From: Candidatus Rokuibacteriota bacterium
Lineage (GTDB): Bacteria; Methylomirabilota; Methylomirabilia; Rokubacteriales; CSP1-6
DNA length: 64,000 nucleotides
NCBI GenBank assembly: GCA_016200085.1
Contig: JACQFL010000032.1
Coordinates: forward strand, 1-64,000
Reading direction: 5' to 3'
A program made the translations under genes and the position numbers. The first letter of the stretch is position 1, and every line of letters begins with the position of its first letter. The notes beneath the pieces are model-generated. The model made no database searches and had not been told where the DNA came from. It saw nothing but the letters and a program-made list of their open reading frames with translations. Positions 44,729-53,946 of this stretch are shown here, in pieces.

Positions 44729-45253
44729 CTACGGCTGGATGCGCAATCGAGGGTGCCGCCGCCAGAAGTACGCGGCCATGGCCGCCGCCGCGATCAGGTT
44801 CGCGACGAGGACGGCCGGCCACGTCAGGGCCTTGAGCACCGGCGTCGCCAGCAGCATCGCCACGATCGTGAAGCCCGCCTCGAAGAAGACGAACAGCAGC
44901 AGCACGCCGAAGCCGAGGCTCGGATGCTCCTCGGCCGCCGCGAGCAGCCGCGAGGCGAGGCCGCCGATGGCGGCGAAGACGAGGGCGTGCACCCACGTGA
45001 ACATCAGCACCATGTCGAGCGAGACGGGCAGGGTGTCGAGCGAGCCGACGGCGCCCCGGCCGAACAGCACGGTGCCGAGCACGGTCGGTGTGTACAGCGG
45101 CCGTCCGTGCAGGGTGTCGACGATCAGGAACCAGATGGCGACGCTCGCCGCGCCGATGAGTCCGGCGATCACGCCCTCCTGATAGACCCGCGACATGTCC
45201 TCGGAAGCCTGGGTGGGGGGACTGCTGGTGGTCGCGCCGGGTTGAGCGGTCAT
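44729..45253 (-). CDS. Unrecognised four-helix membrane protein
   Basis: A 174-residue protein with a polar N-terminus (~20 residues) and four hydrophobic helices: VIAGLIGAASVAIWFLIVD, MVLMFTWVHALVFAAIGGLA, FGVLLLFVFFEAGFTIVAMLLA and LVANLIAAAAMAAYFW. An AAGGAG ribosome site precedes ATG at 45253. I do not recognise the family. GLIGAASVAIWF is a motif common to small glycine-zipper membrane proteins of this type of bacterium. A tatact box lies at 45303-45308 on this strand, but no good -35 accompanies it. Function unknown. Confidence 0.7.
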   Translation of the reverse strand: MTAQPGATTSSPPTQASEDMSRVYQEGVIAGLIGAASVAIWFLIVDTLHGRPLYTPTVLGTVLFGRGAVGSLDTLPVSLDMVLMFTWVHALVFAAIGGLASRLLAAAEEHPSLGFGVLLLFVFFEAGFTIVAMLLATPVLKALTWPAVLVANLIAAAAMAAYFWRRHPRLRIQP

Positions 45254-45407
45254 CGCGCACTCCTTTCAAGGGTGCCAGGGACCGACCCTTTCGACGGTGA
45301 CCAGAGTATAGACCCGGCCTCACGAAGCGCCACGTCGCGCCACCGGCGCTCGTGAACGCGGGCACAGGTTGACGGCTCGCGTAGCATGAAAGGCAGGGCA
45401 CCATGCC

Positions 45408-46655
45408 GTGAGCCACGAGAAGATCCTGGCCATCCTCGTCGGGGGCGGGCCCGCCCCGGGCATCAACGCGGTGATCGCCGCGGCCACCATCGAAGCGCGC
45501 AATCACGGTGTGCGCGTGCTCGGCTGCTACGACGGCTTCAAGTGGCTGCTCCAGGGCGACACCCAGCACGCGATCGAGCTCGACATCAACGACCTCTCGC
45601 GCATCCACTTCGAGGGCGGCTCCATCTTGCGCACCTCGCGCGCCAATCCCACCCGCACGCCCGACGGCGTGCAGCGCGTGGCGGACACGCTGCGGCAGCT
45701 GGGCGTCGACCACCTCATCACCATCGGCGGCGACGACACGGCCTACTCGGCGTCACGGCTGGCGCGGCTCATGCCCGGCCTCACCGTCGCCCACGTGCCG
45801 AAGACGATCGACAACGACCTGCCGTTGCCGAGCGACAACCCGACGTTCGGTTTCACCACCGCGTGCAACCTCGGCAAGGAGCTGGTGCGCAACCTGATGC
45901 AGGACGCAGCGACGACCGAGCGCTGGTTCTTCGTCACGGTCATGGGCCGCCACGCCGGCCACCTCGCGCTCGGGATCGGCGGCTCCGCGGCCGCCACCCT
46001 GACCGTCATCGCCGAGGAGTTCGCCGAGCCCCGGATCGCGCTCGCCCGGCTCGCCGACGTGCTCGAGGGCGCCGTCATCAAGCGCCGGAGCCACGGCCGC
46101 GAGCATGGCGTGGCGATCCTCTCCGAGGGCCTCGGGGAACGGCTCGACCCCACGACCCTCGGCACCGTGGAGCGCGACCAGTACGGTAACGTGCGCCTGG
46201 CCGAGCTGGAGCTCGGGCGCCTGCTCAAGGAGCGTGTCGCCGCCAGCCTCAGGAGCCGCGGCATCGACGTGACGATCGTCGCCAAGGAGCTCGGCTATGA
46301 GCTGCGCTGCGCGCCGCCCGGCGCCCACGACATCCAGTACTGCCGCAGCCTGGGCTACTGGGCGACGCGCTTCCTGCTCGAGGGCGGGGGCAGCGCGATG
46401 GTGACCATCCAGGCCGGCCGCCTGGTACCCATCCCGTTCGGGCTCATGATCGATTCCAGGACAGGCAAGGTGCGGGTGCGCTACGTCGACGTGGACTCGG
46501 AGATGTACCAGACCCTCGACGCCTACATGATCCGGCTCAAGCGCGAGGACTTCGACAGCCCCGACACGATCGCTGCGCTGGCCAAGGCCGGCCACTTGAG
46601 CGCGCCGGAGTTCACCAAGCGCTTCGCGCCGGTGGTCGGGCTCGACGGCGGCTAG
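45408..46655 (+). CDS. Phosphofructokinase, pyrophosphate-type active site
   Basis: A 415-residue phosphofructokinase-family enzyme converting fructose 6-phosphate to the 1,6-bisphosphate. The nucleotide/PPi loop is LVGGGPAPGINAVI, and the GGDDT signature has Asp where ATP enzymes have Gly, which predicts pyrophosphate as phosphoryl donor. The catalytic base motif is PKTIDNDL, and MGRHAGHLAL, SEGLGE and GYELRCAPPGAHD follow. GTG at 45408 is the only start before the loop. It reads alone, divergent from the membrane protein, with 154 bases between for promoters. A PPi enzyme would make glycolysis reversible. Confidence 0.9.
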   Translation: MSHEKILAILVGGGPAPGINAVIAAATIEARNHGVRVLGCYDGFKWLLQGDTQHAIELDINDLSRIHFEGGSILRTSRANPTRTPDGVQRVADTLRQLGVDHLITIGGDDTAYSASRLARLMPGLTVAHVPKTIDNDLPLPSDNPTFGFTTACNLGKELVRNLMQDAATTERWFFVTVMGRHAGHLALGIGGSAAATLTVIAEEFAEPRIALARLADVLEGAVIKRRSHGREHGVAILSEGLGERLDPTTLGTVERDQYGNVRLAELELGRLLKERVAASLRSRGIDVTIVAKELGYELRCAPPGAHDIQYCRSLGYWATRFLLEGGGSAMVTIQAGRLVPIPFGLMIDSRTGKVRVRYVDVDSEMYQTLDAYMIRLKREDFDSPDTIAALAKAGHLSAPEFTKRFAPVVGLDGG

Positions 46656-46694
46656 GCGACCGCGCCGCCGGCTGCGAAGGTCGGCAGCGCCGCG

Positions 46695-47549
46695 TCAGTA
46701 CCATCCGGGCTCGCCCGGCATGATCGGCCGCGGCTTGCCGTTTTCCGTCACCACGCGCGGGCGGATGGTCGGGATCGTGCGGCCGGCCAGGGCGTCGATC
46801 GCGGCCTGGGCCGTCTCCGCCGGCTCGCCCGTGGCGGCCAGGCCGCTCACGAGCTTGATGTTCTCGACGGTCGGCCGGCGCAGCGAGATCTCCCCGCGCT
46901 TGAAGGTCTCCAGGGCCTCGCGCGGGCCGAGCCAGCGCACATCGATGATCTCGTGCTCGTCGGCGACCGCATCCTGATCGGGCGGGGCCATCGCCACGAA
47001 GAAGCGGGTGTCGAATCGCAGCGGGTTCTCCTCGGGGGTGATCCAGTGGGCGAAGTAGCGCAGCCGATCGGTGGCGAGCGTCAGGCGCTCGGCCGCGAGG
47101 AGGTCCCGGAACGCGCGGTTGTCCTTGTGGCAGGCGACGCGGGCCGCCGCGCTCACCCCGGGGTCGAGCCGGACCCATTGCCCGGAGGCGTCGTACGCCA
47201 GGAGTATTCCGACCTCCTCGAACGTCTCGCGGATCGCCCCGATCCAGTAGCCGAGCGCCGTGCGCGGCGCCGTCTCGAGCCCGAGCGTGCTCGCGGCGTC
47301 GGTGACGTCGAGGCCTGCGCACCACGCCGTCGGGTCGTCGGGGCTGTCGTCGGCCGCGACCTTGCCGCCCGGGAACACGTAGTCGCCCGCGGCGAACTTG
47401 CTCGCGCGATGACGCTGGATCAGGAGGAGCTCGAAGCCGCCGGCCGAGCGGTCCCGGAGGAGCACGAGCGTGGCGGCGGGGGCCGGAACGACGGGCGAAG
47501 GTTTGACGGACACCACGACAGTGTGACACGATGGCTCGACCTCTGTCAT
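46695..47549 (-). CDS. Nudix hydrolase (NUDT19-like)
   Basis: A 284-residue Nudix protein. The substrate-side element is FAAGDYVFPGGKV. The catalytic helix motif is extended by an insertion of about 40 residues and reads GAIRETFEEVGIL (REx2EE form), as in the NUDT19/CoA-hydrolase subgroup. EHEIIDVRWLGPREAL and a C-terminal helix follow. Long insertions between PGG and REUXEE are typical of this branch, so nucleoside diphosphate-X or acyl-CoA substrates are possible. It converges on the phosphofructokinase (39 bases) and diverges from RidA. Confidence 0.88.
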   Translation of the reverse strand: MTEVEPSCHTVVVSVKPSPVVPAPAATLVLLRDRSAGGFELLLIQRHRASKFAAGDYVFPGGKVAADDSPDDPTAWCAGLDVTDAASTLGLETAPRTALGYWIGAIRETFEEVGILLAYDASGQWVRLDPGVSAAARVACHKDNRAFRDLLAAERLTLATDRLRYFAHWITPEENPLRFDTRFFVAMAPPDQDAVADEHEIIDVRWLGPREALETFKRGEISLRRPTVENIKLVSGLAATGEPAETAQAAIDALAGRTIPTIRPRVVTENGKPRPIMPGEPGWY

Positions 47550-47588
47550 CTCTCGAAGCGGGCACGCGCGCAGATCTCAGGAGGGTGA

Positions 47589-48053
47589 ATGGGAGCCGAG
47601 GCCACACTGAAGGAGAAGGGCATCACCCTGCCCCAGCCGTCGACGCCGATCGCGAACTACATCGGCGCCGTGCGGGTCGGCAATCTGCTGTTCCTCGCCG
47701 GTCACGGCCCGCTCATGGAGGCCGGCAAGCCGCGCGTGAGCGGCAAGCTCGGCCGCGAGCTCTCCGTCGAGCAGGGCTACCAGGCCGCCCGGGAGGTCGG
47801 GCTCAACCTGCTCGCGACGGCGCGGGCCAGCCTCGGCAGCCTGGACAGGGTGAAGAAGATCGTGAAGGTGCTCGGCATGGTGCGGTCTGCGGAGGGGTTC
47901 GGCGATCAGCCGAAGGTGATCAACGGCTTCTCCGACCTCATGGTGGAGGTGTTCGGCGAGACGATCGGCAAGCACGCGCGCTCGGCCGTCGGCATGGCCG
48001 AGCTGCCCAGCGGCATCCCCGTCGAGATCGAGATGATCCTGGAGGTCGACTAA
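47589..48053 (+). CDS. RidA/YjgF-family protein
   Basis: A 154-residue trimer-forming RidA-fold protein of the YjgF_like_4 type: LPQPSTPIANYIGAVRVGNLLFLAGHGPL, QGYQAAREVGLNLLATARASLGSLDRVKKIVKVLG, and GKHARSAVGMAELPSGIPVEIEMILEV. The active-site Arg of canonical RidA (R105) matches HARSAVG, and the terminal Glu is kept. Such proteins hydrolyse reactive enamine/imine intermediates. ATG at 47589 follows AGGAGG. It is followed two bases later by a tiny membrane protein gene and then a molybdenum hydroxylase subunit. Confidence 0.88.
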   Translation: MGAEATLKEKGITLPQPSTPIANYIGAVRVGNLLFLAGHGPLMEAGKPRVSGKLGRELSVEQGYQAAREVGLNLLATARASLGSLDRVKKIVKVLGMVRSAEGFGDQPKVINGFSDLMVEVFGETIGKHARSAVGMAELPSGIPVEIEMILEVD

Positions 48054-48054
48054 C

Positions 48055-48204
48055 GTGGCGCCGCTCCTCGACACGCTCATCATGCTCATCTCGCTCGTCT
48101 TCCTCGGCATCGTCGGCATGATCGCCGGCGTCGCCATCCCGGGGCTGTTCATGGCCGCCGCCGCGCCCTGGCTCGACCGGATCCTGCCCGCGCGCAAGAA
48201 GTAG
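48055..48204 (+). CDS. Tiny single-pass membrane protein
   Basis: A 49-residue protein, nearly all one hydrophobic stretch (LIMLISLVFLGIVGMIAGVAIPGLFMAAAAPWL) ending in a basic tail (RILPARKK). GTG at 48055 starts two bases after the RidA stop and is nine bases from a GGAGG site inside the RidA end, so it is translationally coupled. The family is not recognised. The position between RidA and the hydroxylase gene suggests one operon. Confidence 0.6.
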   Translation: MAPLLDTLIMLISLVFLGIVGMIAGVAIPGLFMAAAAPWLDRILPARKK

Positions 48205-48214
48205 CGCCGCGCCC

Positions 48215-50557
48215 GTGGGCGTCAGGTACTTCGGCGCGGCCGTCCCGCGCCGCGAGGATCCGCGCTTCCTCCGCGGCGAGGGCCGCTTCGTCGACGACGT
48301 CACCCTCCCCGGCCTGCTCCACGCCGCCTTTCTCCGCTCGCCCCACGCGCACGCCGCCATCCGCGCCATTCGCACCGCCGCGGCCGCCGCCCTGCCCGGT
48401 GTCGTCCGCGTCTTCACCTTCGCCGACCTCGCGCCCTGGATGAAGCCCTTGCCCCTGTTCGGGGCGCCGCCGCCCGGCCTCGCCGCCGCCATCGACTTCG
48501 AGGTCCGCACGGCGCCACAGCACGCGCTCTGCCGCGATCGCGCGCGCTACGTCGGTGAGATCGTGGCCATGGTGGTCGCGGACAGCCGCGCGCGCGCCGA
48601 GGACGCCGTCGCGCGCATCGAGGTGGACTGGGAGCCGCTGCCCGTCGCCGCCGACATGCTCGAATCCACCGCCGCGGGGGCGCCACTCGTCCACGACGAC
48701 TGGGGGACCAACCTGGCCGTGGCCTTCACCCACGCCATCGGCGACGTCGACGCCGCCGTCGCGCGCGCCGATCACGTCATGACCGAGACGTTCCGGACCC
48801 AGCGCTACGCCGGCATGCCCCTGGAGGGGCGCGGCGCCGTCGCGCTCTGGGACCGGCGGGACGGCACGCTGACGACGTGGAACAGCACCCAGGTCTCGCA
48901 CTTCGTCCAGCAGGGCCTCGCCGTCACCCTGGGCCTGCCGCCCTCGAAGATTCGCGTGATCGCGCCCGACCTCGGCGGCGGCTTCGGCACCAAGGCTTCG
49001 GGCTACGCCGAGGACGCCCTCGTGCCCATCGCGGCGCGCGTGCTCGGGCGGCCCGTGAAGTGGATCGAGGACCGCCGCGAGCACATGATGGCCGCGGCGC
49101 ACGCGCGCCACCAGACCCACCGCATCACGCTCGCCGCCACGCGCGACGGGGTGATCCTGGGGCTGCGCGACCACATCTGGCTCGACCTCGGCGCCTACAA
49201 CGTCTGGGGCATCGTGCTGCCCTACAACACCGTGGCCCACCTCATCGGCCCCCACCGCATCCGCGACATGCGCGTCGACGTGCAGGCCGTGGTGACCCAC
49301 AAGACGCCGAACGCGCCCTACCGCGGCGCGGGACGCCCGGAGGCGGTCTTCGCCATGGACCGCGCGGTGGACTGCCTGGCCCGCGAGCTCGGGCTCGACC
49401 CCGCCGAGATCCGGCGGCGCAACTACCTCACCGCCGCCGATCTGCCGTGGGACCTCCGCATGCCGTACCGCGACGGCAACCCGCTCGTCTACGACACCGG
49501 CGACTTCCGCGGCGCGCTCGACGCCGCGCTCGCGGCCGCGGGCTACGAGGCGTTCCGCCGCGAGCAGGCCGACCTTCGCGCGCGCGGCATCCACCGCGGC
49601 ATCGGGATCTCGGGGTACGTCGAGGGCACCGCCATCGGCCCCTTCGAGGGCGCGACGGTGAAGCTCGACCTCGCGGGCCACGTCGTGGTGGCGACCGGCG
49701 CCGTCAACTCCGGCCAGGGTCACGAGACGAGCTTCGCCCAGATCGCCGCCGACGCGCTCGGCGTGCCCCTCGACTGGGTGGCGGTGATCGGGGGCGACAC
49801 CGCCGCGGTGCCGTTCGGGGTGGGCACCTTCGCGAGCCGCAGCGCGGTCACCGCGGGCAGCTCCATCGTGGAGGCCGCCGCGAGCGTCAGGGACAAGCTC
49901 GTGCGCGCGGCGGCGGCGCTGCTCGAGGCGGCCCCCGGGGACGTCGCGATCGAGGACGGTCAGGTCTCGGTGCGCGGCGCCCCGGCGTCGTCCGTGCCGC
50001 TGGCCCGCGTGATCCAGGCCTCGATCCCCACGTTCGCGAAGCCGGGCGTCGCCTCACCGGACTTCGAGGCGACCGCCTACCATCACGTGCCGACCGTGAC
50101 GTACGCCAGCGCGGTCCACGTCGCCCAGGTCGAGGTCGACACGGCCACGGGGCGCGTCAAGCTCCTGCGTTACGTCGTGGCCCACGACTGCGGCAAGGTC
50201 ATCAACCCGCTGATCGTCGAGGGGCAGGTCCACGGCGGCGTGGCCCAGGGCGTGGGCGGCGCGCTCTTCGAGGAGATGGTCTATGACGGCCAGGGCCAGC
50301 TCCTGACCGGCTCGCTCATGGACTATGCGGTGCCGGCGGCCGGCGACCTGCCGCCGATCGAGACCGTCCACCTCGAGTTTCCCTCGCCCCGCAATCCGCT
50401 CGGCGCCAAGGGACTCGGCGAGGGTGGCGCGATCTCGCCGCCCGCGGCCATCGCCAACGCGGTCGAGGACGCGCTGGCGCCGTTCGGGGTCCGGATCACG
50501 GCCACACCCGTGAGCGCGGCCCGCGTCCTCGCCCTGCTCGACGCCCGCCGCCGATAA
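48215..50557 (+). CDS. Xanthine dehydrogenase-family molybdopterin-binding (large) subunit
   Basis: A 780-residue molybdenum hydroxylase large subunit (aldehyde oxidase / CoxL superfamily). Motifs seen are FVDDVTLPGLLHAAFLRSPHAHA, LEGRGAVA, LGGGFGTK, APYRGAGRPEA (not the AYRCSFR loop of true CO dehydrogenase), SGQGHETSF, VAHDCGKVINPLIVEGQVHGGVAQGVG, and the active-site glutamate in KGLGEGGAI. It binds the Mo cofactor and needs an Fe-S small subunit and an FAD medium subunit. Neither is next to it: the following gene is antisense. It is either assembled with partners encoded elsewhere or an orphan. GTG at 48215. Confidence 0.9.
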   Translation: MGVRYFGAAVPRREDPRFLRGEGRFVDDVTLPGLLHAAFLRSPHAHAAIRAIRTAAAAALPGVVRVFTFADLAPWMKPLPLFGAPPPGLAAAIDFEVRTAPQHALCRDRARYVGEIVAMVVADSRARAEDAVARIEVDWEPLPVAADMLESTAAGAPLVHDDWGTNLAVAFTHAIGDVDAAVARADHVMTETFRTQRYAGMPLEGRGAVALWDRRDGTLTTWNSTQVSHFVQQGLAVTLGLPPSKIRVIAPDLGGGFGTKASGYAEDALVPIAARVLGRPVKWIEDRREHMMAAAHARHQTHRITLAATRDGVILGLRDHIWLDLGAYNVWGIVLPYNTVAHLIGPHRIRDMRVDVQAVVTHKTPNAPYRGAGRPEAVFAMDRAVDCLARELGLDPAEIRRRNYLTAADLPWDLRMPYRDGNPLVYDTGDFRGALDAALAAAGYEAFRREQADLRARGIHRGIGISGYVEGTAIGPFEGATVKLDLAGHVVVATGAVNSGQGHETSFAQIAADALGVPLDWVAVIGGDTAAVPFGVGTFASRSAVTAGSSIVEAAASVRDKLVRAAAALLEAAPGDVAIEDGQVSVRGAPASSVPLARVIQASIPTFAKPGVASPDFEATAYHHVPTVTYASAVHVAQVEVDTATGRVKLLRYVVAHDCGKVINPLIVEGQVHGGVAQGVGGALFEEMVYDGQGQLLTGSLMDYAVPAAGDLPPIETVHLEFPSPRNPLGAKGLGEGGAISPPAAIANAVEDALAPFGVRITATPVSAARVLALLDARRR

Positions 50558-50568
50558 CGCAGCGCCCC

Positions 50569-51399
50569 TCAGCCGCCGCGCGCGGACGCGAACAGGGCGG
50601 GCAGCCGGGCCAGCGCGTCCGCGATGCGCGGGCCATACCAGCAGAACAGCTTGCCATCCACGAAATGGATGCGGCCGTCGCGCACGGCGGGCAGGGCCGG
50701 CCAGGGATCGAAGTCACGCGCGTGGACGCGCCGGAAGCGGAACGGCTCGTCCGGAAGCACGATCACCTCGGGCGCCGCGGCGGCGACCTCGGGCAGCGTC
50801 ACCGTGGGGTAACGCTCCGGCCGGTCACCGAAGACGTTCGCGGCGCCGCACGCGCGCAGCATGTCGTGGACGTACGTGTCCGCGCTGATCGTCATGTACG
50901 GCCCGCGCCAGATGGGATAGAAGACGCGCGCGGGACGCCGGGCGCGCCCCGCGGCCTCGACGCGCGCCAGCAACGCCTCGAGGGGGTCCGCGATGGCGGC
51001 CGCGCGCGCCGCCGTCCCCGTCACCGCGCCCAGCTCGCGGATCATGGTGATCCCCTCGGCCACCGTGCGTGGATAGGTGACCCAGACCGGGATGCCCCAC
51101 GCCCGGAGGGCGTCGACGTGCTCGCGCAGGTTCTCCTCGACGTTGGCCACCACGAGATCGGGCACGAGGCTCCGGATCTTCTCGAGATCCGGATTCTTCT
51201 CGCCGCCGATCTTCGTCTTGCCCCGGACGATGGCGGCGGGCTCGACGCAGTAGACGGTCACGCCGACGAGCGCCTCCCCGAGACCGAGCGCGCAGAGCGT
51301 CTCCGTGACGCTCGGGACGAGGGAGACGATGCGGCGCGGCGGCGCCCCGTCGGGCCACGGCGCGCCCGAGGCGTCGACGGGCGCCGCGGGCGCGCTCAC
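50569..51399 (-). CDS. Cobalamin/metal-chelate ABC binding protein-like (BtuF family)
   Basis: A 276-residue helical-backbone metal-receptor protein of the BtuF/FhuD type: RIVSLVPSVTETLCALGLGEALVGVTVYC at the start, IRSLVPDLVVANVEENLREHVDALRAWGIPVWVTYP, and a C-terminal lobe ending FVDGKLFCWYGPRIADALARLPAL. No signal peptide or lipobox precedes it: GTG at 51399 overlaps the upstream stop. It may therefore be cytoplasmic or exported by another route. No permease or ATPase is adjacent. It could bind a corrinoid or Fe-chelate; the ligand is not predictable. Confidence 0.75.
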   Translation of the reverse strand: MSAPAAPVDASGAPWPDGAPPRRIVSLVPSVTETLCALGLGEALVGVTVYCVEPAAIVRGKTKIGGEKNPDLEKIRSLVPDLVVANVEENLREHVDALRAWGIPVWVTYPRTVAEGITMIRELGAVTGTAARAAAIADPLEALLARVEAAGRARRPARVFYPIWRGPYMTISADTYVHDMLRACGAANVFGDRPERYPTVTLPEVAAAAPEVIVLPDEPFRFRRVHARDFDPWPALPAVRDGRIHFVDGKLFCWYGPRIADALARLPALFASARGG

Positions 51400-51578
51400 G
51401 CGATGCGCCGGCTCCTCAGGCGGTCGACGAAGTCGATGACCTCGCGGGTCCGGTCGGCCAGCGCCTGGTCCCACCGCGCGATCTCCTCGAGCGGCGCGCG
51501 GCGATCGATCGCGTCCTCGAGGCTCGTGACCGCCACCCCGAACGCCTTCAGCAGCTTGCGCGTGTCGTCACTCGGCAT
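51396..51578 (-). CDS. Small unrecognised helical protein
   Basis: A 60-residue, charged, probably all-helical protein (KLLKAFGVAVTSLEDAIDRRA, EEIARWDQALADRTREVIDFVDRLRSRRIA). ATG at 51578 is nine bases from a GGAGG ribosome site, and the stop overlaps the BtuF-like start by four bases. A longer reading from 51605 lacks a site. I recognise no family. It may be co-translated with the binding protein. Confidence 0.6.
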   Translation of the reverse strand: MPSDDTRKLLKAFGVAVTSLEDAIDRRAPLEEIARWDQALADRTREVIDFVDRLRSRRIA

Positions 51579-51717
51579 GTGGGATGGCCTCCGGTGTCGC
51601 ATCACATCATCAGGAATTTCACCGCTCGGCCGGCGCGCTCCCGCGCGCCGCCTCGCACCCCGTTCGGCTCGCGGCGATCGCGGCCTCCGGCCGCTCCGCC
51701 GCCGCTCACCTCACACT

Positions 51718-52086
51718 TCAATCGATGGCCAGCTCGGGCGCGTCCCGCCACCTGGCGTCGCCGTCGGGCTTGAAGTTCTTCGTGTTGACGAAGTGCAGGC
51801 CGTGGTGGAGGTTCATCTTGAACTTGCCGCCGCCGAAGCGCTCGCCGATGAAGCCGATCGGATCGTCGAGGAACGGGCCCATCTCCGCCGAGGGCAGACG
51901 CGCGAGCCACTTGAAGCGGATGGTCCCCGCGAAGGGCTCCTGCACGCCGATGGTCGCGGTGAACTCCGGCCAGACGCGCGCGAACTCCTCCAGCACCTGG
52001 CGGCGGGTCGGTCGCTCGACGCCGCGGTTGAGGAGGTTGCGCCTCAGGTAGGGCTCGACGAGATCCCAGCACCAGGCGGCGATCAC
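51718..52086 (-). CDS. Unrecognised 122-residue protein
   Basis: A 122-residue protein from GTG at 52086, mainly alpha/beta, with several aromatics (WCWDLVEPYLRR, FARVWPEFTATIG, HHGLHFVNTKNF) and no signal peptide or membrane helix. No family was recognised. It diverges from polX by 122 bases. Third-position G/C preference supports coding. The bases 51606-51717 between it and the small helical protein show no feature. Confidence 0.55.
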   Translation of the reverse strand: MIAAWCWDLVEPYLRRNLLNRGVERPTRRQVLEEFARVWPEFTATIGVQEPFAGTIRFKWLARLPSAEMGPFLDDPIGFIGERFGGGKFKMNLHHGLHFVNTKNFKPDGDARWRDAPELAID

Positions 52087-52208
52087 GGCGAGCCGAGTGT
52101 ATCACCGGCGCCGGGGATCGGGACCCGGCGCCGGCCGCCGCGCGCCGGGGTCAGCCTCTCCATGACCGGCCGCCGGGGCGATCCGATCGGACGCGGTATC
52201 ATCGAGCG

Positions 52209-53927
52209 GTGAAGAACTTCGACGTCGCGCGCCTGTTCTCCGAGATGGCGACGCTGCTCGAGGTCAACGACGAGAGCGTGTTCCGCGTGCGCGCCTACCA
52301 GCGCGCCGCGCGTACCCTGGAGGCCCTGCCCGTCGACGTCGCCGAGGTCGCCGCCCGCGGCGGCCTGACCGACCTGCCCGGCATCGGCCGCGACCTCGCG
52401 GCCCGGGTCGAGGAGTACCTGGCCACCGGCCGCATCGAGCAGCTGGAGCGGCTGCGGGGCGGGCTGCCCGCGAGCTTCGTCGATCTCCTCGAGATCCGCG
52501 GTCTCGGGCCCAAGACCGCCCGGCTCCTCTACGACCGCCTGGGCGTGCACACCGTCGAGCGGCTGGAGGAGCTCTGCCGGTCCCGGGAGATCCTCGCCGT
52601 GGCCGGCATCCGCGACAAGACCCGCGCGAACATCCTCAAGGGCATCGCGCAGTGGCGCGCGGGGCGCACGCGCACGCTGCTCTCGCGCGCCCGCGGCATC
52701 GCCGAGCAGCTCGTGCAGACGCTCACCGCGCACGGGGGCGTGGACCGGATCGAGATCGCGGGCTCGCTGCGGCGCATGAAGGAGACCGTGAAGGACATCG
52801 ACATCCTGGTCACCTCGACGGAGCCCGCCCGGGTGATCGAGACCTTCGCGTCCCTGCCCTCCGTGCTCGAGGTGGTCGCGCGCGGCGACACCAAGGTGAC
52901 CGTGCGCCACCCGGACGGGCTCCACGTCGACCTCCGCGTGGTGGCGCCGGACGCCTTCGGCGCCGCGCTCCAGTACTTCACGGGCTCCAAGGAACACAAC
53001 GTGCGGGTGCGCGAGATGGCCGTGCGCCGGGGTCTGCGCGTGAGCGAGTACGGCGTCTTCGAGGAGGCGACGGGGCGGAAGATCGCGGGCCGGGCGGAGG
53101 CGGAGGTCTACGAGGCGGTCGGGCTGCCCTGGATCCCGCCCGAGCTGCGCGAGGACGCCGGCGAGATCGAGGCCGCCCGCGAGGGGCGCCTGCCCGAGCT
53201 GGTCACGCGCGCGGCCATATGCGGCGACCTGCACGCCCACACCGACTGGTCGGACGGCCACCACCCGCTCGAGCGGCTGATCGAGGCGGCGCAGGCCCGG
53301 GGCTACGAGTACGTGATCGTGTCCGACCACTCGCAGTCCCTGGCCATCGCCAACGGGCTGACGCCGGACCGGCTGCGGGAGCAGCTCGCCCGGATCCGCG
53401 CGCTGCAGCCGCGATACCGGATCCGCATCCTCGCGGGCTGCGAGTGCGACATCCTCGCCGACGGCTCGATGGACTTCCCCGATGACCTCCTCGCCGAGCT
53501 GGACGTCGTCCTCGCCGCCGTGCACTCGCGCTTCCGGCAGGACCGCGGGGCGATGACGGCGCGCATCGTGCGCGCGCTCGCCAACCCGCACGTCGACATC
53601 CTCGCGCATCCCACGGGCCGGCTCATCGGCTCGCGCGAGCCCTCGGACGTGGACATGGAGGCCGTGCTCGCCGCCGCCTTGCGCCACGGCAAGGCCGTCG
53701 AGATCAACGCCTCGCCCGACCGGCTCGACTTGAAGGACACGCATGCGCGCCGGGCCGCCGAGCTCGGCGTCCCGATCGCGATCAGCACGGACACGCATCA
53801 CCTGTCCCACCTCGACTTCCTCGATCTCGGCCTCGCGGTGGCGCGGCGGGCGTGGATCACGTCAGGCCAGGTCCTGAACGCCAGACCCCTGGACGCGCTG
53901 CTCGCCTGGACCCACCGCTCCGGCTAG
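52209..53927 (+). CDS. polX: DNA polymerase X family with C-terminal PHP domain
   Basis: A 572-residue bacterial PolX. The N-terminal helix-hairpin-helix region (TDLPGIGRDLAARVEEYLATG, DLLEIRGLGPKTARLLYD) binds DNA. The nucleotidyltransferase domain has GSLRRMKETVKDIDILV, with two of the catalytic Asp residues, and DLRVVAPDAFGAALQYFTGSKEHNVRVR. The C-terminal PHP phosphoesterase (CGDLHAHTDWSDGHHPLERLI, SDHSQSLAIANG, HPTGRL, STDTHH) supplies 3'-5' exonuclease activity in this family. It functions in gap filling and base-excision repair. GTG at 52209 is the first start. It reads alone. Confidence 0.95.
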   Translation: MKNFDVARLFSEMATLLEVNDESVFRVRAYQRAARTLEALPVDVAEVAARGGLTDLPGIGRDLAARVEEYLATGRIEQLERLRGGLPASFVDLLEIRGLGPKTARLLYDRLGVHTVERLEELCRSREILAVAGIRDKTRANILKGIAQWRAGRTRTLLSRARGIAEQLVQTLTAHGGVDRIEIAGSLRRMKETVKDIDILVTSTEPARVIETFASLPSVLEVVARGDTKVTVRHPDGLHVDLRVVAPDAFGAALQYFTGSKEHNVRVREMAVRRGLRVSEYGVFEEATGRKIAGRAEAEVYEAVGLPWIPPELREDAGEIEAAREGRLPELVTRAAICGDLHAHTDWSDGHHPLERLIEAAQARGYEYVIVSDHSQSLAIANGLTPDRLREQLARIRALQPRYRIRILAGCECDILADGSMDFPDDLLAELDVVLAAVHSRFRQDRGAMTARIVRALANPHVDILAHPTGRLIGSREPSDVDMEAVLAAALRHGKAVEINASPDRLDLKDTHARRAAELGVPIAISTDTHHLSHLDFLDLGLAVARRAWITSGQVLNARPLDALLAWTHRSG

Positions 53928-53946
53928 ACTAGAAGCCCGTCGGGAT

